Source: Pseudomonas sp. S09G 359 (GTDB taxonomy: Bacteria > Pseudomonadota > Gammaproteobacteria > Pseudomonadales > Pseudomonadaceae). From it: DNA of 64,000 nt. Within the stretch, counting starts at the first letter, position 1. Each line of letters begins with the position of its first letter. The stretch covers positions 5,671,501 through 5,735,500 of the forward strand of contig NZ_CP025263.1 of assembly GCF_002843605.1 (NCBI RefSeq), given 5' to 3'. The notes under the pieces are model-generated. The model saw only the letters and a list, made by a program, of their open reading frames with translations. It had not been told where the DNA came from and made no database searches. Positions 37,862 to 47,354 of this stretch are shown one piece after another. Position numbers and translations under genes: made by a program.

Positions 37862-38329
37862 ATGATCAACGCCCAACTGATGCAAATGGTGATCAACGCT
37901 TCCAACGACGGCATCGTCATCGCCGAGCGGGAAGGCAAGGACAAGCCGCTGATCTACGTCAACCCTGCCTTCGAACGGCTGACCGGCTATAACCTGGATG
38001 ACATCCTCTACCAGGACTGCCGTTTCCTGCAGTCCGGCGACCGCGACCAACCGGGGCTGATGGCGATCCGCGAGGCCCTGGAAAGTGGCGGCGCCTGCCG
38101 CGAAACCCTGCGCAATTACCGCAAGGACGGCAGCCACTTCTGGAACGAGCTGTCGCTGTCGACGGTGTACAACGAGGCTGACAAGCAAACGTATTTTGTC
38201 GGTGTACAGAAGGACGTGACCCTGCAGGTCAAGGCTCAACAGCGCGTGTTTCAGCTGGAGGCGGAACTGGCCCAGGTGAAGGCCGAGCTGGCAGCGCTTA
38301 AAATGACCAGCGGCACCAACAAACCGTAG
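37862..38329 (+). CDS. short LOV blue-light photoreceptor
   Basis: 155 residues: a PAS/LOV core (~1-120) with the photoactive Cys53 in YQDCRFLQSGDRDQPG, then a C-terminal coiled-coil helix (LEAELAQVKAELAALK). The sequence, including MINAQLMQ and FWNELSLS, closely follows the well-studied short LOV proteins of Pseudomonas putida. FMN forms a Cys adduct under blue light and the protein acts through dimer contacts. An in-frame ATG at 37850 is an alternative start. A LitR-like regulator lies 700 bp away, as in known LOV-LitR pairs. Confidence 0.93.
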   Translation: MINAQLMQMVINASNDGIVIAEREGKDKPLIYVNPAFERLTGYNLDDILYQDCRFLQSGDRDQPGLMAIREALESGGACRETLRNYRKDGSHFWNELSLSTVYNEADKQTYFVGVQKDVTLQVKAQQRVFQLEAELAQVKAELAALKMTSGTNKP

Positions 38330-38387
38330 GCAATTCGACTATTAAGCGGATAATGGCATTTTAATGCCTCCCTCCTGAGCACGCCTC

Positions 38388-38993
38388 ATGCAACGCGACG
38401 CACTTCTAACCCAGGACGAACTGGATTTTATCCAGATGATGCAGCACAACCCGCAGCTCAACCTACGGGATGCGTCGTCGAGCCTGACCGTCAACGGCGG
38501 TGCGCAAATTCGTGACTTGCTCACCCGGCTGGCCAGCCATGATCAGCTCACCATCCAGGCGCAGTTCGAAAACCAGCAACTGACCTTCCCCCTGCATCTG
38601 GTGGAAGACGAGTTCCATGCTGTGCATCTGCGCCTGGGTGTACCGACTATCTTTGAAGACGGGCCGATGATCCGCCCCTGGCGCCTGGCCCTTGAAACGC
38701 CGGTGGCGCTGGAAAACATCAAGGGCAGCGCGGGGCCCCTGTGGGTGCACGAGGTGTCATTCAAGGGTGTGCTGGTGGAAATTCGCGGCCGGATCAAGCC
38801 GCCGAAAACCTTTTCGCTGTGGTTCAGCCCCTCCGGGTACGAACGCATTGCCGTGCGTGGCACGCTGCAGCGCGAAACCGCCCGAGGCCTGTTTGCCTAT
38901 GGCCTGGACCAGAGTGACAAGGACGAAACCGAGCGCCTGCGCCAGTTCATCCTGCATCGGCACCGGCTGATCCACCCCGAAGTTCACGCCTGA
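38388..38993 (+). CDS. protein of unknown function
   Basis: 201 residues, no signal or membrane segment. The N-terminal ~80 residues look helical (TQDELDFIQMMQHNP); the rest is beta-rich with RPWRLALETPVALENIKG and VEIRGRIKPPKTFSLWFSPSG. The beta-rich part loosely recalls a PilZ-like barrel, but no RxxxR...DxSxxG motif is present, so I do not assign c-di-GMP binding. Good Pseudomonas codon usage. It lies between the LOV and LitR-like genes, 3 bp from the convergent LitR end, and may belong to the light regulon. Confidence 0.8.
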   Translation: MQRDALLTQDELDFIQMMQHNPQLNLRDASSSLTVNGGAQIRDLLTRLASHDQLTIQAQFENQQLTFPLHLVEDEFHAVHLRLGVPTIFEDGPMIRPWRLALETPVALENIKGSAGPLWVHEVSFKGVLVEIRGRIKPPKTFSLWFSPSGYERIAVRGTLQRETARGLFAYGLDQSDKDETERLRQFILHRHRLIHPEVHA

Positions 38994-38995
38994 AT

Positions 38996-39952
38996 TCAGG
39001 TGTCCAGGCTGCCGCGCAGAAACTGCTGCAAGCGGTGTTGCATCGAGCGCCCTTCATTGCCCAGGCAACCGATGGATGAGCCCGCCAGGTGTTCTTCGGC
39101 CATATCCGACGCATCCCCGGCCAGCAGCAGCGGGCAGTTCAGGGTCAGGGCCAGGCGCTTGAGGCGCAATGGCAACTCAGCGCCGGGTGAGCGATTGGAG
39201 AACAGCACCAGCGCGCGCGGCTGGGTTTTCTCGCACACCAATGTCAACTCATCAAACGGTTGACCGGCGGCAAACACTTTCACCGCCAGCTCTTCGGAGC
39301 CGAGCAACACACCCGCCACCAGCAACTCCAGCTCCCGGCACTCGCCGGCAATGGCCGCCAATAACACCCGAGGTGTCGCCGAAGCACTGGCCTGATGCAG
39401 GCGTTGCGCAAGGCGGGCGCGCAGGAAGGCGTCGAAGAACAACCACTCGCTGGCCTGGCCGAAGCGCCCCTGATGACGCAGCAGTTGCTGCCATAGCGGC
39501 ATGAGAATGCTCTGGAACACCACCGCGATCGGGTAGGCGGCGAAGATCTGGCCATACAGGCGATCCAACTGGCGGTCGTCAAAGGCGCCGATTGCCAGGC
39601 GCAACTGCTCTTGCCACTGGGCCCATTCGCGCTCGGTATCGATCCGCGAGGGTGTCGCGGGCTCCCTGTACAGGGCGTCACGCGCGAGGATCTTGCCCAC
39701 TTTGCTCACGGCGACGCCGCGCTCGATCCAGTCGAGAACGCGATGCACGGTGTCGATGTCGGTGCTCGAATACAACCGATGCCCGCTTTCGGTGCGAATG
39801 GGCTGGATCAGGCCATAACGACGCTCCCAGGCGCGCAAGGTGACCGGGTTTACACCCGTCAATCGGGAGACTTCACGAATCGGAAAAAGATCATCGATGC
39901 CAGCGACGCTGTCGTGCGCTGTTTCGTGATGAGGAGCAGTAATTTCGGGCAT
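38996..39952 (-). CDS. LitR-like MerR-family regulator (class II)
   Basis: 318 residues: MerR HTH (~22-90: FPIREVSRLTGVNPVTLRAWERRYGLIQPIRT, SGHRLYSSTDID) plus a ~220-residue CarH/LitR-like cobalamin-domain region. Where light-sensing CarH/LitR proteins carry a cobalamin-ligating His (ExxHxxG type), this one reads AIAGECRELELLVAG, without it. That matches the class II LitR proteins of Pseudomonas, which depend on a short LOV protein for light. It is convergent with the unknown gene at 38388 and divergent from the pterin cluster. Confidence 0.88.
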   Translation of the reverse strand: MPEITAPHHETAHDSVAGIDDLFPIREVSRLTGVNPVTLRAWERRYGLIQPIRTESGHRLYSSTDIDTVHRVLDWIERGVAVSKVGKILARDALYREPATPSRIDTEREWAQWQEQLRLAIGAFDDRQLDRLYGQIFAAYPIAVVFQSILMPLWQQLLRHQGRFGQASEWLFFDAFLRARLAQRLHQASASATPRVLLAAIAGECRELELLVAGVLLGSEELAVKVFAAGQPFDELTLVCEKTQPRALVLFSNRSPGAELPLRLKRLALTLNCPLLLAGDASDMAEEHLAGSSIGCLGNEGRSMQHRLQQFLRGSLDT

Positions 39953-40167
39953 CAGAGGCTGGAAAACATCCGTGTCGAGGTGGGGTTCATTTAACGCCTA
40001 ATCGTGCACCGGATTCAAGTTGCACAGCTAACCGACCAAAGTATCTGGCGTATTTCGCTGAAACAGGAATAATCCTTGCCTGTTTTTTAGCGCAGCGGCA
40101 TCACCCCGCCGCTGCGTTTGTGCGCCACCTACCCGGTTCAGCGCACCCGTCTATCTGGAGATACACA

Positions 40168-40728
40168 ATGTCTACCTCACCCGTCACCTTGATGGTTGCG
40201 CGCCGCGTGGCCAAAGGTCGCTATGAAGAACTGATGGCCTGGCTGCGCGAAGGCGAGCAATTGGCCACCGACTTCCCCGGTTACCTGGGTTCGGGCGTTC
40301 TCGCGCCGCCGCCCAACGATGATGAATTCCAGATTATTTTCCGCTTCGCCGATGGCAAGACCCTGCATGCCTGGGAGTTTTCCGCGTCGCGCAGTGCGTG
40401 GCTGAGCCGTGGCAGCGAGCTGTTTGCCGACCCGTCCGAACACCGCGTCAGCGGCATCGACGGCTGGTTTGGCGCGGTAGGCGCGCGGCCGCCACGCTGG
40501 AAACAGGCGGTGGCTATCTGGCTGGCGTTTTTCCCGGTGTCGTTGCTGTTCAACTTCGTGCTGGGGCCGTTGCTCGGCGGGCTGGACCTGGTGCCGCGCG
40601 TGCTGGTCAGCACAATGGCGCTGACGCCGCTGATGGTTTACTGGTTTATCCCGTTGTCGACACACCTGCTAGCCAACTGGCTACACCCCACACCACCACC
40701 GCGCAAGGCCACCGAAGCCGCCGCGTGA
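40168..40728 (+). CDS. antibiotic biosynthesis monooxygenase-like membrane protein
   Basis: 186 residues. An N-terminal dimeric alpha-beta-barrel domain (~5-100: VTLMVARRVAKGRYEELMAWLREGE, FQIIFRFADGKTLHAWEFS) is followed by two membrane helices (~115-165: AIWLAFFPVSLLFNFVLGPLL, LVSTMALTPLMVYWF). The ABM domain often oxidises quinol-like or aromatic compounds; here it is membrane-anchored and of unknown substrate. The ATG at 40168 follows CTGGAGAT. It is divergent from litR and heads the pterin cluster. Confidence 0.85.
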   Translation: MSTSPVTLMVARRVAKGRYEELMAWLREGEQLATDFPGYLGSGVLAPPPNDDEFQIIFRFADGKTLHAWEFSASRSAWLSRGSELFADPSEHRVSGIDGWFGAVGARPPRWKQAVAIWLAFFPVSLLFNFVLGPLLGGLDLVPRVLVSTMALTPLMVYWFIPLSTHLLANWLHPTPPPRKATEAAA

Positions 40729-40785
40729 GTACAGGGGCGGCCGCTCGCTGGTATAGTTTCACTCTGCCAGTGACGCGAGCCCCCC

Positions 40786-41496
40786 ATGACTTCCACCCCT
40801 GCCCCGATCCTGATCACCGGTGCCGGCCAACGTGTCGGCCTGCATTGCGCCCAGCGCCTGCTGGACGAGGGCCAACCGGTGATTTTCAGCTACCGCAGCG
40901 AACGCCCCGGCGTGCAGGCCCTGCGCGAGCGCGGCGCGGTGGGAATATTTGCCGACTTCTCCACGGAGGCGGGGATTCTGGCGTTTATTGACGAGCTGCA
41001 TACCCACACTCAATGCCTGCGCGCGATTGTCCACAACGCCTCGGCCTGGGTCGCTGAAACACCCGGCGACGAAAGCCGCGCCTTTACCGATATGTTCAGC
41101 GTGCACATGCTTGCGCCGTACCTGATCAACCTGCATTGTTCACCCTTGCTGCAACGCTCGACACCTGCCGATATCGTGCATATCAGCGATGACGTGGTGC
41201 GCAAGGGCAGCCGCCAGCACATCGCCTATTGCGCTACCAAGGCCGGGCTCGACAGCCTCACGCTGTCGTTTGCCGCGCAGTTTGCGCCGCTGATCAAGGT
41301 CAACGGCATCGCCCCGGCGATGGTGATGTTCAACGCAAACGACGACGCGGCCTATCGCACCAAGGTACTGGCCAAGTCCGCGCTGGGCATCGAGCCCGGG
41401 CCCGAGGTGATCTACCAGAGCCTGCGTTACCTGCTGGACAACCCCTATGTCACCGGTACCACCCTGGCCGTCAACGGCGGGCGGCATATCAAGTAA
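40786..41496 (+). CDS. folM: dihydromonapterin reductase FolM (SDR)
   Basis: 236 residues of the short-chain dehydrogenase family: cofactor motif ITGAGQRVGLHCAQRLLDEGQPVIFSYRSE, NASAW, and active-site Tyr-x3-Lys in AYCATKAGLDSL. The N-terminal GQRVGLHCA and the C-terminal TTLAVNGGRHIK fit FolM, which reduces dihydromonapterin to tetrahydromonapterin with NADPH. It is followed after 20 bp by folE and then folX, which supports the assignment. Confidence 0.9.
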   Translation: MTSTPAPILITGAGQRVGLHCAQRLLDEGQPVIFSYRSERPGVQALRERGAVGIFADFSTEAGILAFIDELHTHTQCLRAIVHNASAWVAETPGDESRAFTDMFSVHMLAPYLINLHCSPLLQRSTPADIVHISDDVVRKGSRQHIAYCATKAGLDSLTLSFAAQFAPLIKVNGIAPAMVMFNANDDAAYRTKVLAKSALGIEPGPEVIYQSLRYLLDNPYVTGTTLAVNGGRHIK

Positions 41497-41515
41497 GCCG
41501 TTTTGAGGATGTTGT

Positions 41516-42076
41516 ATGACCTTATCCCTGCCCCAACACTACCGCGAGATCCTCAAAGGCCTGGGCGAAGACCCGGAGCGAGAAGGCTTGCTCGATACCC
41601 CCAAGCGCGCCGCCAAGGCCATGCAGTACCTGTGTCATGGCTACGAGCAGAACCTGGAAACCATCGTCAACGGCGCGCTGTTCGCGTCCGATAACGACGA
41701 GATGGTGATCCTCAAGGACATCGAGCTGTACTCGCTCTGCGAGCACCACCTGCTGCCCTTTATCGGCAAGGCCCACGTGGCCTATATTCCGACCGGCAAG
41801 GTGCTTGGCCTGTCGAAGCTGGCGCGCATCGTCGACATGTTCGCCCGGCGCCTGCAGATCCAGGAAAACCTCACGCGACAGATCGCCGACGCCATCCAGG
41901 AAGTGACCCAGGCCGCCGGCGTGGCCGTGGTGATCGAGGCCAAGCACATGTGCATGATGATGCGCGGCGTGGAAAAACAGAATTCAACCATGAACACCTC
42001 GGTGATGCTCGGCGCGTTCCGCGAGTCGAACACCACCCGCATGGAGTTCCTGCAACTGATTGGACGGAGCAAGTAG
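41516..42076 (+). CDS. folE: GTP cyclohydrolase I
   Basis: 186 residues. The zinc/active-site motif is [20 protein letters not shown] and the second Cys lies in [17 protein letters not shown], all as in FolE. It converts GTP to 7,8-dihydroneopterin triphosphate, the first step of pterin synthesis. With folX and folM beside it, this copy probably supplies tetrahydromonapterin rather than folate. The ATG at 41516 lies 20 bp after the folM stop. Confidence 0.96.
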   Translation: MTLSLPQHYREILKGLGEDPEREGLLDTPKRAAKAMQYLCHGYEQNLETIVNGALFASDNDEMVILKDIELYSLCEHHLLPFIGKAHVAYIPTGKVLGLSKLARIVDMFARRLQIQENLTRQIADAIQEVTQAAGVAVVIEAKHMCMMMRGVEKQNSTMNTSVMLGAFRESNTTRMEFLQLIGRSK

Positions 42077-42078
42077 CA

Positions 42079-42450
42079 ATGCCACAACTTCAACCAGGCA
42101 TGGCGCGCATCCGGGTCAAGGACCTGTGCCTGCGCACCTACATCGGCATCAACGAGGACGAGATCCTCAACAAGCAGGATGTGCTGATCAACCTGACCAT
42201 CCTGTATGCCGCCCAGGAAGCCGTGCGCGACAACGATATCGACCACGCGCTGAACTACCGCACCATCACCAAGGCCATCATCGCCCACGTCGAAGGTAAC
42301 CGCTTCGCCCTGCTGGAGCGCCTGACCCAGGAACTGCTGGACCTGGTGATGGGCAACGAATCGGTGCTGTACGCCGAAGTCGAGGTGGACAAGCCCCATG
42401 CACTGCGTTTTGCCGAGTCGGTATCGATTACCCTCGCGGCCAGCCGCTGA
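42079..42450 (+). CDS. folX: dihydroneopterin triphosphate 2'-epimerase
   Basis: 123 residues of the DHNA/FolX fold: [26 protein letters not shown] and [28 protein letters not shown]. FolX epimerises dihydroneopterin triphosphate to the monapterin form, used by FolM. The ATG at 42079 is 3 bp after the folE stop, a tight operon. Confidence 0.93.
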   Translation: MPQLQPGMARIRVKDLCLRTYIGINEDEILNKQDVLINLTILYAAQEAVRDNDIDHALNYRTITKAIIAHVEGNRFALLERLTQELLDLVMGNESVLYAEVEVDKPHALRFAESVSITLAASR

Positions 42451-42466
42451 CATTCAAGTGAGCCCT

Positions 42467-42763
42467 ATGAACGACCAACAACGCCTCGAACTCGAAGCCG
42501 CCGCCTTCCGCCGTCTGGTGGCGCACCTGGACAGCCGCAAGGATGTGCAGAACATCGACCTGATGAACCTCTCGGGCTTCTGCCGCAACTGCTTGTCCAA
42601 GTGGTACAAGGCCGAGGCCGATGAGCGCCACATCGAGCTGAGCCTCGATGACGCCCGTGAAGTGGTGTACGGCATGCCGTACGCCGAATGGAAAGCCCAA
42701 TACCAGAAAGAAGCCAGCGCCGACCAACAGGCCGCGTTCGCCAAAGGAAAAACCCATGACTGA
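42467..42763 (+). CDS. DUF1244-family protein
   Basis: 98 residues matching DUF1244: HLDSRKDVQNIDLMNLSGFCRNCLSKWY, AREVVYGMPYAEWKAQYQ. The FCRNCLSKWY Cys pair is the family hallmark. The family is widespread in proteobacteria, of unknown function, and here is embedded in the pterin operon. It overlaps the next gene by 8 bp. Confidence 0.92.
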   Translation: MNDQQRLELEAAAFRRLVAHLDSRKDVQNIDLMNLSGFCRNCLSKWYKAEADERHIELSLDDAREVVYGMPYAEWKAQYQKEASADQQAAFAKGKTHD

Positions 42764-43097
42764 CCTGAACACCCTGCGCGCCAGCCTCAACAGCGGCGAA
42801 CATGTTTTTGCCGACACCCTGGCGTTTGTCGCTGCCGGTTACGACTACCAGCCGCAAGCTTTCACCAATGGCGACGTGGAAAACGCTGCGGGCCAGAACG
42901 AGGGTTCGTGCAAGACCTTGGGTTTGGCGCTGCTGGAAGGCTTGAGCGATCAGGAAGCGCTGTTGGCGTTTGGTGAGCATTACCGTTCGGTGGTGGCCAC
43001 GCCAGAGGGCAATGACCACAGCAATATCCGCGCACTGATCGCACAGGGTTTGGCCGGTGTGAAGTTTGCCGCGCAGCCGCTAACTCGCAAATCCTGA
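42756..43097 (+). CDS. HopJ-family protein
   Basis: 113 residues: MTDLNTLRASLNSGEHVFADT, FTNGDVENAAGQNEGSCKTLG and ...GVKFAAQPLTRKS match the HopJ family, first described as a P. syringae effector but present in many free-living Pseudomonas without a type III link. Its function here is unknown. The ATG overlaps the DUF1244 end by 8 bp. Its last 73 bp, including the stop, are the first part of a 182-bp unit tandemly repeated downstream. Confidence 0.9.
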   Translation: MTDLNTLRASLNSGEHVFADTLAFVAAGYDYQPQAFTNGDVENAAGQNEGSCKTLGLALLEGLSDQEALLAFGEHYRSVVATPEGNDHSNIRALIAQGLAGVKFAAQPLTRKS

Positions 43098-43934
43098 GCC
43101 AAACACCGATCAAAATGTGGGAGGGGGCTTGCCCCCGAAAGCGCAGTGTCAGTCAACGAGTATGTGTCTGATAGATCGCATTCGCGAGCAAGCCCGCTCC
43201 CACATTTATCCGCGCACTGATCGCACAGGGTTTGGCCGGTGTGAAGTTTGCGACACAGCCCCTGACCCGCAGATCCTGAGTCAAACACCGATCAAAATGT
43301 GGGAGCGGGCTTGCTCGCGAAAGCGCAGTGTCAGTCAACGAGTATGTGTCTGATAGGTCGCATTCGCGAGCAAGCCCGCTCCCACATTTATCCGCGCACT
43401 GATCGCACAGGGTTTGGCTGGCGTGAAGTTTGCCGCGCAGCCTCTGACCCGCAAATCCTGAGTCAAACACAGATCAAAATGTGGGAGCGGGCTTGCTCGC
43501 GAAAGCGCAGTGTCAGTCAACGAGTATGTGTCTGATAGATCGCATTCGCGAGCAAGCCCGCTCCCACATTTATCCGCGCACTGAGCGCGCAGGGTTTGGC
43601 CGGTGTGAAGTTTGCGACACAGCCCCTGACCCGCAGATCCTGAGTCAAACACCGATCAAAATGTGGGAGCGGGCTTGCTCGCGAAAGCGCAGTGTCAGTC
43701 AACGAGTATGTGTCTGATAGGTCGCATTCGCGAGCAAGCCCGCTCCCACATTTATCCGCGCACTGATCGCGCAGGGTTTGGCCGGTGTGAAGTTTGCGAC
43801 ACAGCCCCTGCCCCGCAAATCCTGAGTCAAACACCGATCAAAATGTGGGAGGGGGCTTGCCCCCGAAAGCGCAGTGTCAGTCAACGAGTATGTGACTGAT
43901 AGATCGCATTCGCGAGCAAGCCCGCTCCCACATT
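43025..43934. repeat. five 182-bp tandem units: hopJ 3' end plus REPIN
   Basis: Unit starts are at 43025, 43207, 43389, 43571 and 43753; each is exactly 182 bp. A unit holds a 73-bp copy of the end of the hopJ-like gene (from codon ~90 to TGA) and a 109-bp segment with one REP doublet. Copy 1 is the true gene end. Copies 2-5 keep the frame and stop but have no start or ribosome site; copies 2, 4 and 5 read FATQ instead of FAAQ, and the last residues vary (TRKS, TRRS, PRKS). Left REP arms of units 1 and 5 are the GGGGGCTTGCCCCCGA type; units 2-4 have the GCGGGCTTGCTCGCGA type. Confidence 0.95.
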
Positions 43935-43963
43935 TGAACTGCGGCGATGATCAAATCGCGAGC

Positions 43964-43998
43964 ATAAAAAAACCGGCCTCTCACCCGGTTTTTTTATT
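43964..43998 (-). terminator. bidirectional terminator after trxB
   Basis: Stem AAAACCGG / CCGGTTTT around a CTCTCAC loop with A and T runs on both sides, 10 bp past the trxB stop; it can also stop transcription from the hopJ array. Confidence 0.85.
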
Positions 43999-44006
43999 TC
44001 AACGGT

Positions 44007-44972
<966 letters not shown>

Positions 44973-45250
44973 TCACTCCTGTCGACCGCCCGGACAACAA
45001 GGCGGCTGGAATAAAAAAGGACCGCGAAGCACTTGGGGAAGGCTTGAACTCGCGAGTCCTGAAAATAATGGGTGCAGCGTATAGAGGGGGGCAAGATTAA
45101 GGAAATACGGAATAACAATCCAGCTCATAGGTGGTCTCTATGCAGTCGACCCGGTTAATCGACGCCTTTGTTACTGCTGATGTCGCCGCTTTCGCCTTGA
45201 ATGTAAAGCCGGTAAGGTCGGCGCGTTCGCCATCCTGCTCGGAGTTCTCC

Positions 45251-46015
45251 ATGCCCGCCCCTGTTCTTTCCGGCCCGCAATACCTGCGCGAAGGCCTCAA
45301 ACTGGTGTTGAGCCCCGGCCTGCGCCTGTTTGTACTGCTGCCGCTGGCAATCAACCTGGTGCTGTTCGTCGGCTTGATCTATTTCGCCGGCCATCAGTTC
45401 AGCCTGTGGGTCGATCATCTGATGCCGACACTGCCCAACTGGCTGAGCTTCCTGAATTACCTGCTATGGCCATTGTTTGTGGTGCTGGTGGTGCTGATGG
45501 TGTTTTTCACCTTCACCATGCTCGCCAACATCATCGCCGCGCCATTCAACGGTTTTCTCTCGGAGAAAGTCGAAGTGGTGGTGCGCGGCACCGACGACTT
45601 CCCGGCCTTCAGCTGGGGCGAACTGATCGCCATGGTGCCACGCACCCTGGCCCGGGAAATGCGCAAGCTGGGCTACTTCCTGCCACGGGCCATCGGCCTG
45701 TTTATCCTGTCGTTCATTCCGGTGGTCAACCTGATCGCTGCGCCGCTGTGGCTGCTGTTCGGGGTGTGGATGATGGCCATCCAATACATCGACTACCCGG
45801 CCGACAACCACAAGCTGGGCTGGAACGAAATGCTCGCCTGGCTGCGCCAGAAACGCTGGCAGAGCATGAGTTTTGGCGGCATCGTCTACCTGGTGCTGCT
45901 GGTGCCGGTGGTCAACCTCTTGATGATGCCGGCAGCGGTGGCCGGCGCCACGTTGTTCTGGGTACGTGAGCAAGGTGCCGAGGCGATGGCAGCGCCCAAG
46001 GTGACCCAGTCATAA
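45251..46015 (+). CDS. cysZ: sulfate transporter CysZ
   Basis: 254 residues, four to six hydrophobic segments, with [25 protein letters not shown] at the start (residues ~7-31) and [26 protein letters not shown] in the body, as in the CysZ (EI24-domain) family. It imports sulfate for cysteine synthesis. The ATG at 45251 follows CTCGGAG; the longer frame upstream is not conserved-looking. Confidence 0.93.
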   Translation: MPAPVLSGPQYLREGLKLVLSPGLRLFVLLPLAINLVLFVGLIYFAGHQFSLWVDHLMPTLPNWLSFLNYLLWPLFVVLVVLMVFFTFTMLANIIAAPFNGFLSEKVEVVVRGTDDFPAFSWGELIAMVPRTLAREMRKLGYFLPRAIGLFILSFIPVVNLIAAPLWLLFGVWMMAIQYIDYPADNHKLGWNEMLAWLRQKRWQSMSFGGIVYLVLLVPVVNLLMMPAAVAGATLFWVREQGAEAMAAPKVTQS

Positions 46016-46069
46016 ATCCATCATCTGGATGACACACTGGCGACATGGCCCACGGCGACACTGTGGGTC

Positions 46070-47248
46070 ATGACGACAGCTTCGCTCCACATCACCCTGA
46101 TCACCGAAACCTTCCCGCCTGAGATCAACGGGGTGGCCAATACCCTTGGCCGCCTGTGCGAGGGTTTGCGCGCCCGTGGCCATCAGGTGGAGCTGGTTCG
46201 CCCGCGCCAGGGTGTCGACCAGAGCCGGCCCAGCGACAATGACTTATTGCTCTGCCGTGGCTGGCCGCTGCCGGGTTACCCGGGCCTGCAATGGGGCCAG
46301 TCGTCGATGCACAAATTGCTGCGCCGCTGGACGCGCCAACGCCCCGACGTGCTGTACATCGCCACCGAAGGTCCGCTGGGGCTGTCGGCCTTGCGGGCGG
46401 CGCGGCGCCTGGGCATCAGCGTGGTCAGTGGCTTTCATACCAATTTCCAACAGTACTCGAACCAGTACGGCCTGAGTTTGCTCAGCCGCCTGGTCACGCA
46501 CTACCTGCGTTGGTTTCACAACCGCTCGACCTTGACCCTGGTGCCCAGTGCCAGCCAGCGCCTGGAGCTGGAGCGTCGGCATTTCGAGCGTTTGGGGATG
46601 TTGTCACGCGGGGTCGATAGCCAGCTGTTCCACCCGGCCAAACGTGACAACGTTTTGCGCGAAAGCTGGGGCCTGGAAAACGACGATATTGCGATTTTGC
46701 ATGTCGGGCGCCTGGCCCAGGAAAAGAACCTCGGGCTGCTCAAGCGATGCTTTGACGCAGTGCAGGCGACTTATCCACAGCGCCGACTGAAACTGATCGT
46801 CGTAGGCGACGGCCCGCAGCGCACGCTGCTGGAGCGCGAGCTGCCCGAGGCCGTGTTCTGCGGCACCCAGCGCGGCGAAGAGCTGGCGCGGCACTACGCC
46901 TCGGGGGATCTGTTCCTGTTCCCCAGCCTGACTGAAACCTTCGGCAATGTGGTGCTGGAAGCCATGGCGTCCGGGCTCGGCGTGGTGGCTTACGACCAGG
47001 CCGCCGCCACGCAGCATATTCGCCATGGCTACAACGGCGTGCTGGCCATGCCGGGGGATGAGGAGGCATTTTGCGACGCGGCCATTTGGCTGCTGGAGGA
47101 GCGCGAAACCCTGCGCAGGGCCCGGCTGAATGCCCGGCAGCATGCGAGCCGCCAGGGTTGGCCGGCGATTATCGAGCAGTTCGAACACCAACTTCGCGGT
47201 GCGTGCGGCGAGCAGACGACGATTGCAGGGGCATCGAACCTGATCTGA
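46070..47248 (+). CDS. GT4-family glycosyltransferase
   Basis: 392 residues, two Rossmann domains. The N-terminal ITETFPPEINGVANTLGRLCEGL and C-terminal FPSLTETFGNVVLEAMASGLGVVAYD (the E-x7-E motif) mark the GT-B/GT4 type that includes alpha-mannosyltransferases. It uses a nucleotide sugar; acceptor unknown. It follows cysZ by 54 bp. Confidence 0.88.
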   Translation: MTTASLHITLITETFPPEINGVANTLGRLCEGLRARGHQVELVRPRQGVDQSRPSDNDLLLCRGWPLPGYPGLQWGQSSMHKLLRRWTRQRPDVLYIATEGPLGLSALRAARRLGISVVSGFHTNFQQYSNQYGLSLLSRLVTHYLRWFHNRSTLTLVPSASQRLELERRHFERLGMLSRGVDSQLFHPAKRDNVLRESWGLENDDIAILHVGRLAQEKNLGLLKRCFDAVQATYPQRRLKLIVVGDGPQRTLLERELPEAVFCGTQRGEELARHYASGDLFLFPSLTETFGNVVLEAMASGLGVVAYDQAAATQHIRHGYNGVLAMPGDEEAFCDAAIWLLEERETLRRARLNARQHASRQGWPAIIEQFEHQLRGACGEQTTIAGASNLI

Positions 47249-47274
47249 CAGGCGTGGTGACGCTCAGATCGTCA

Positions 47275-47338
47275 TCGCGGGCAAGCCCGGCTCCCACATT
47301 GGAGTGCATTTCCCTGTGGGAGCCGGGCTTGCCCGCGA
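47275..47338. repeat. REP doublet
   Basis: Opposed TCGCGGGCAAGCCCGGCTCC arms, the same subtype as at 20881, between the glycosyltransferase and OYE genes. Confidence 0.85.
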
Positions 47339-47354
47339 CGGCGTCAGACGACGC

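Noticed and set aside
38388..38993. PilZ (c-di-GMP) domain in the unknown protein
   Set aside because: Beta-rich character is suggestive, but the RxxxR and DxSxxG binding motifs are not visible.
42756..43097. HopJ as evidence for a type III secretion system
   Set aside because: The family is common in Pseudomonas without secretion roles; no type III genes or hrp box are seen, and the gene is embedded in a pterin operon.
43117..43899. Repeated ~78- and ~105-codon open frames on both strands inside the hopJ/REPIN array
   Set aside because: They are the same frame repeated every 182 bp through REP arms; no ribosome sites, and they read across palindromes. Artefacts of the tandem repeat.
43025..43934. 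CRISPR array
   Set aside because: Units are near-identical over their whole 182 bp with no unique spacers, contain REP palindromes and a gene end, and no cas genes are nearby.
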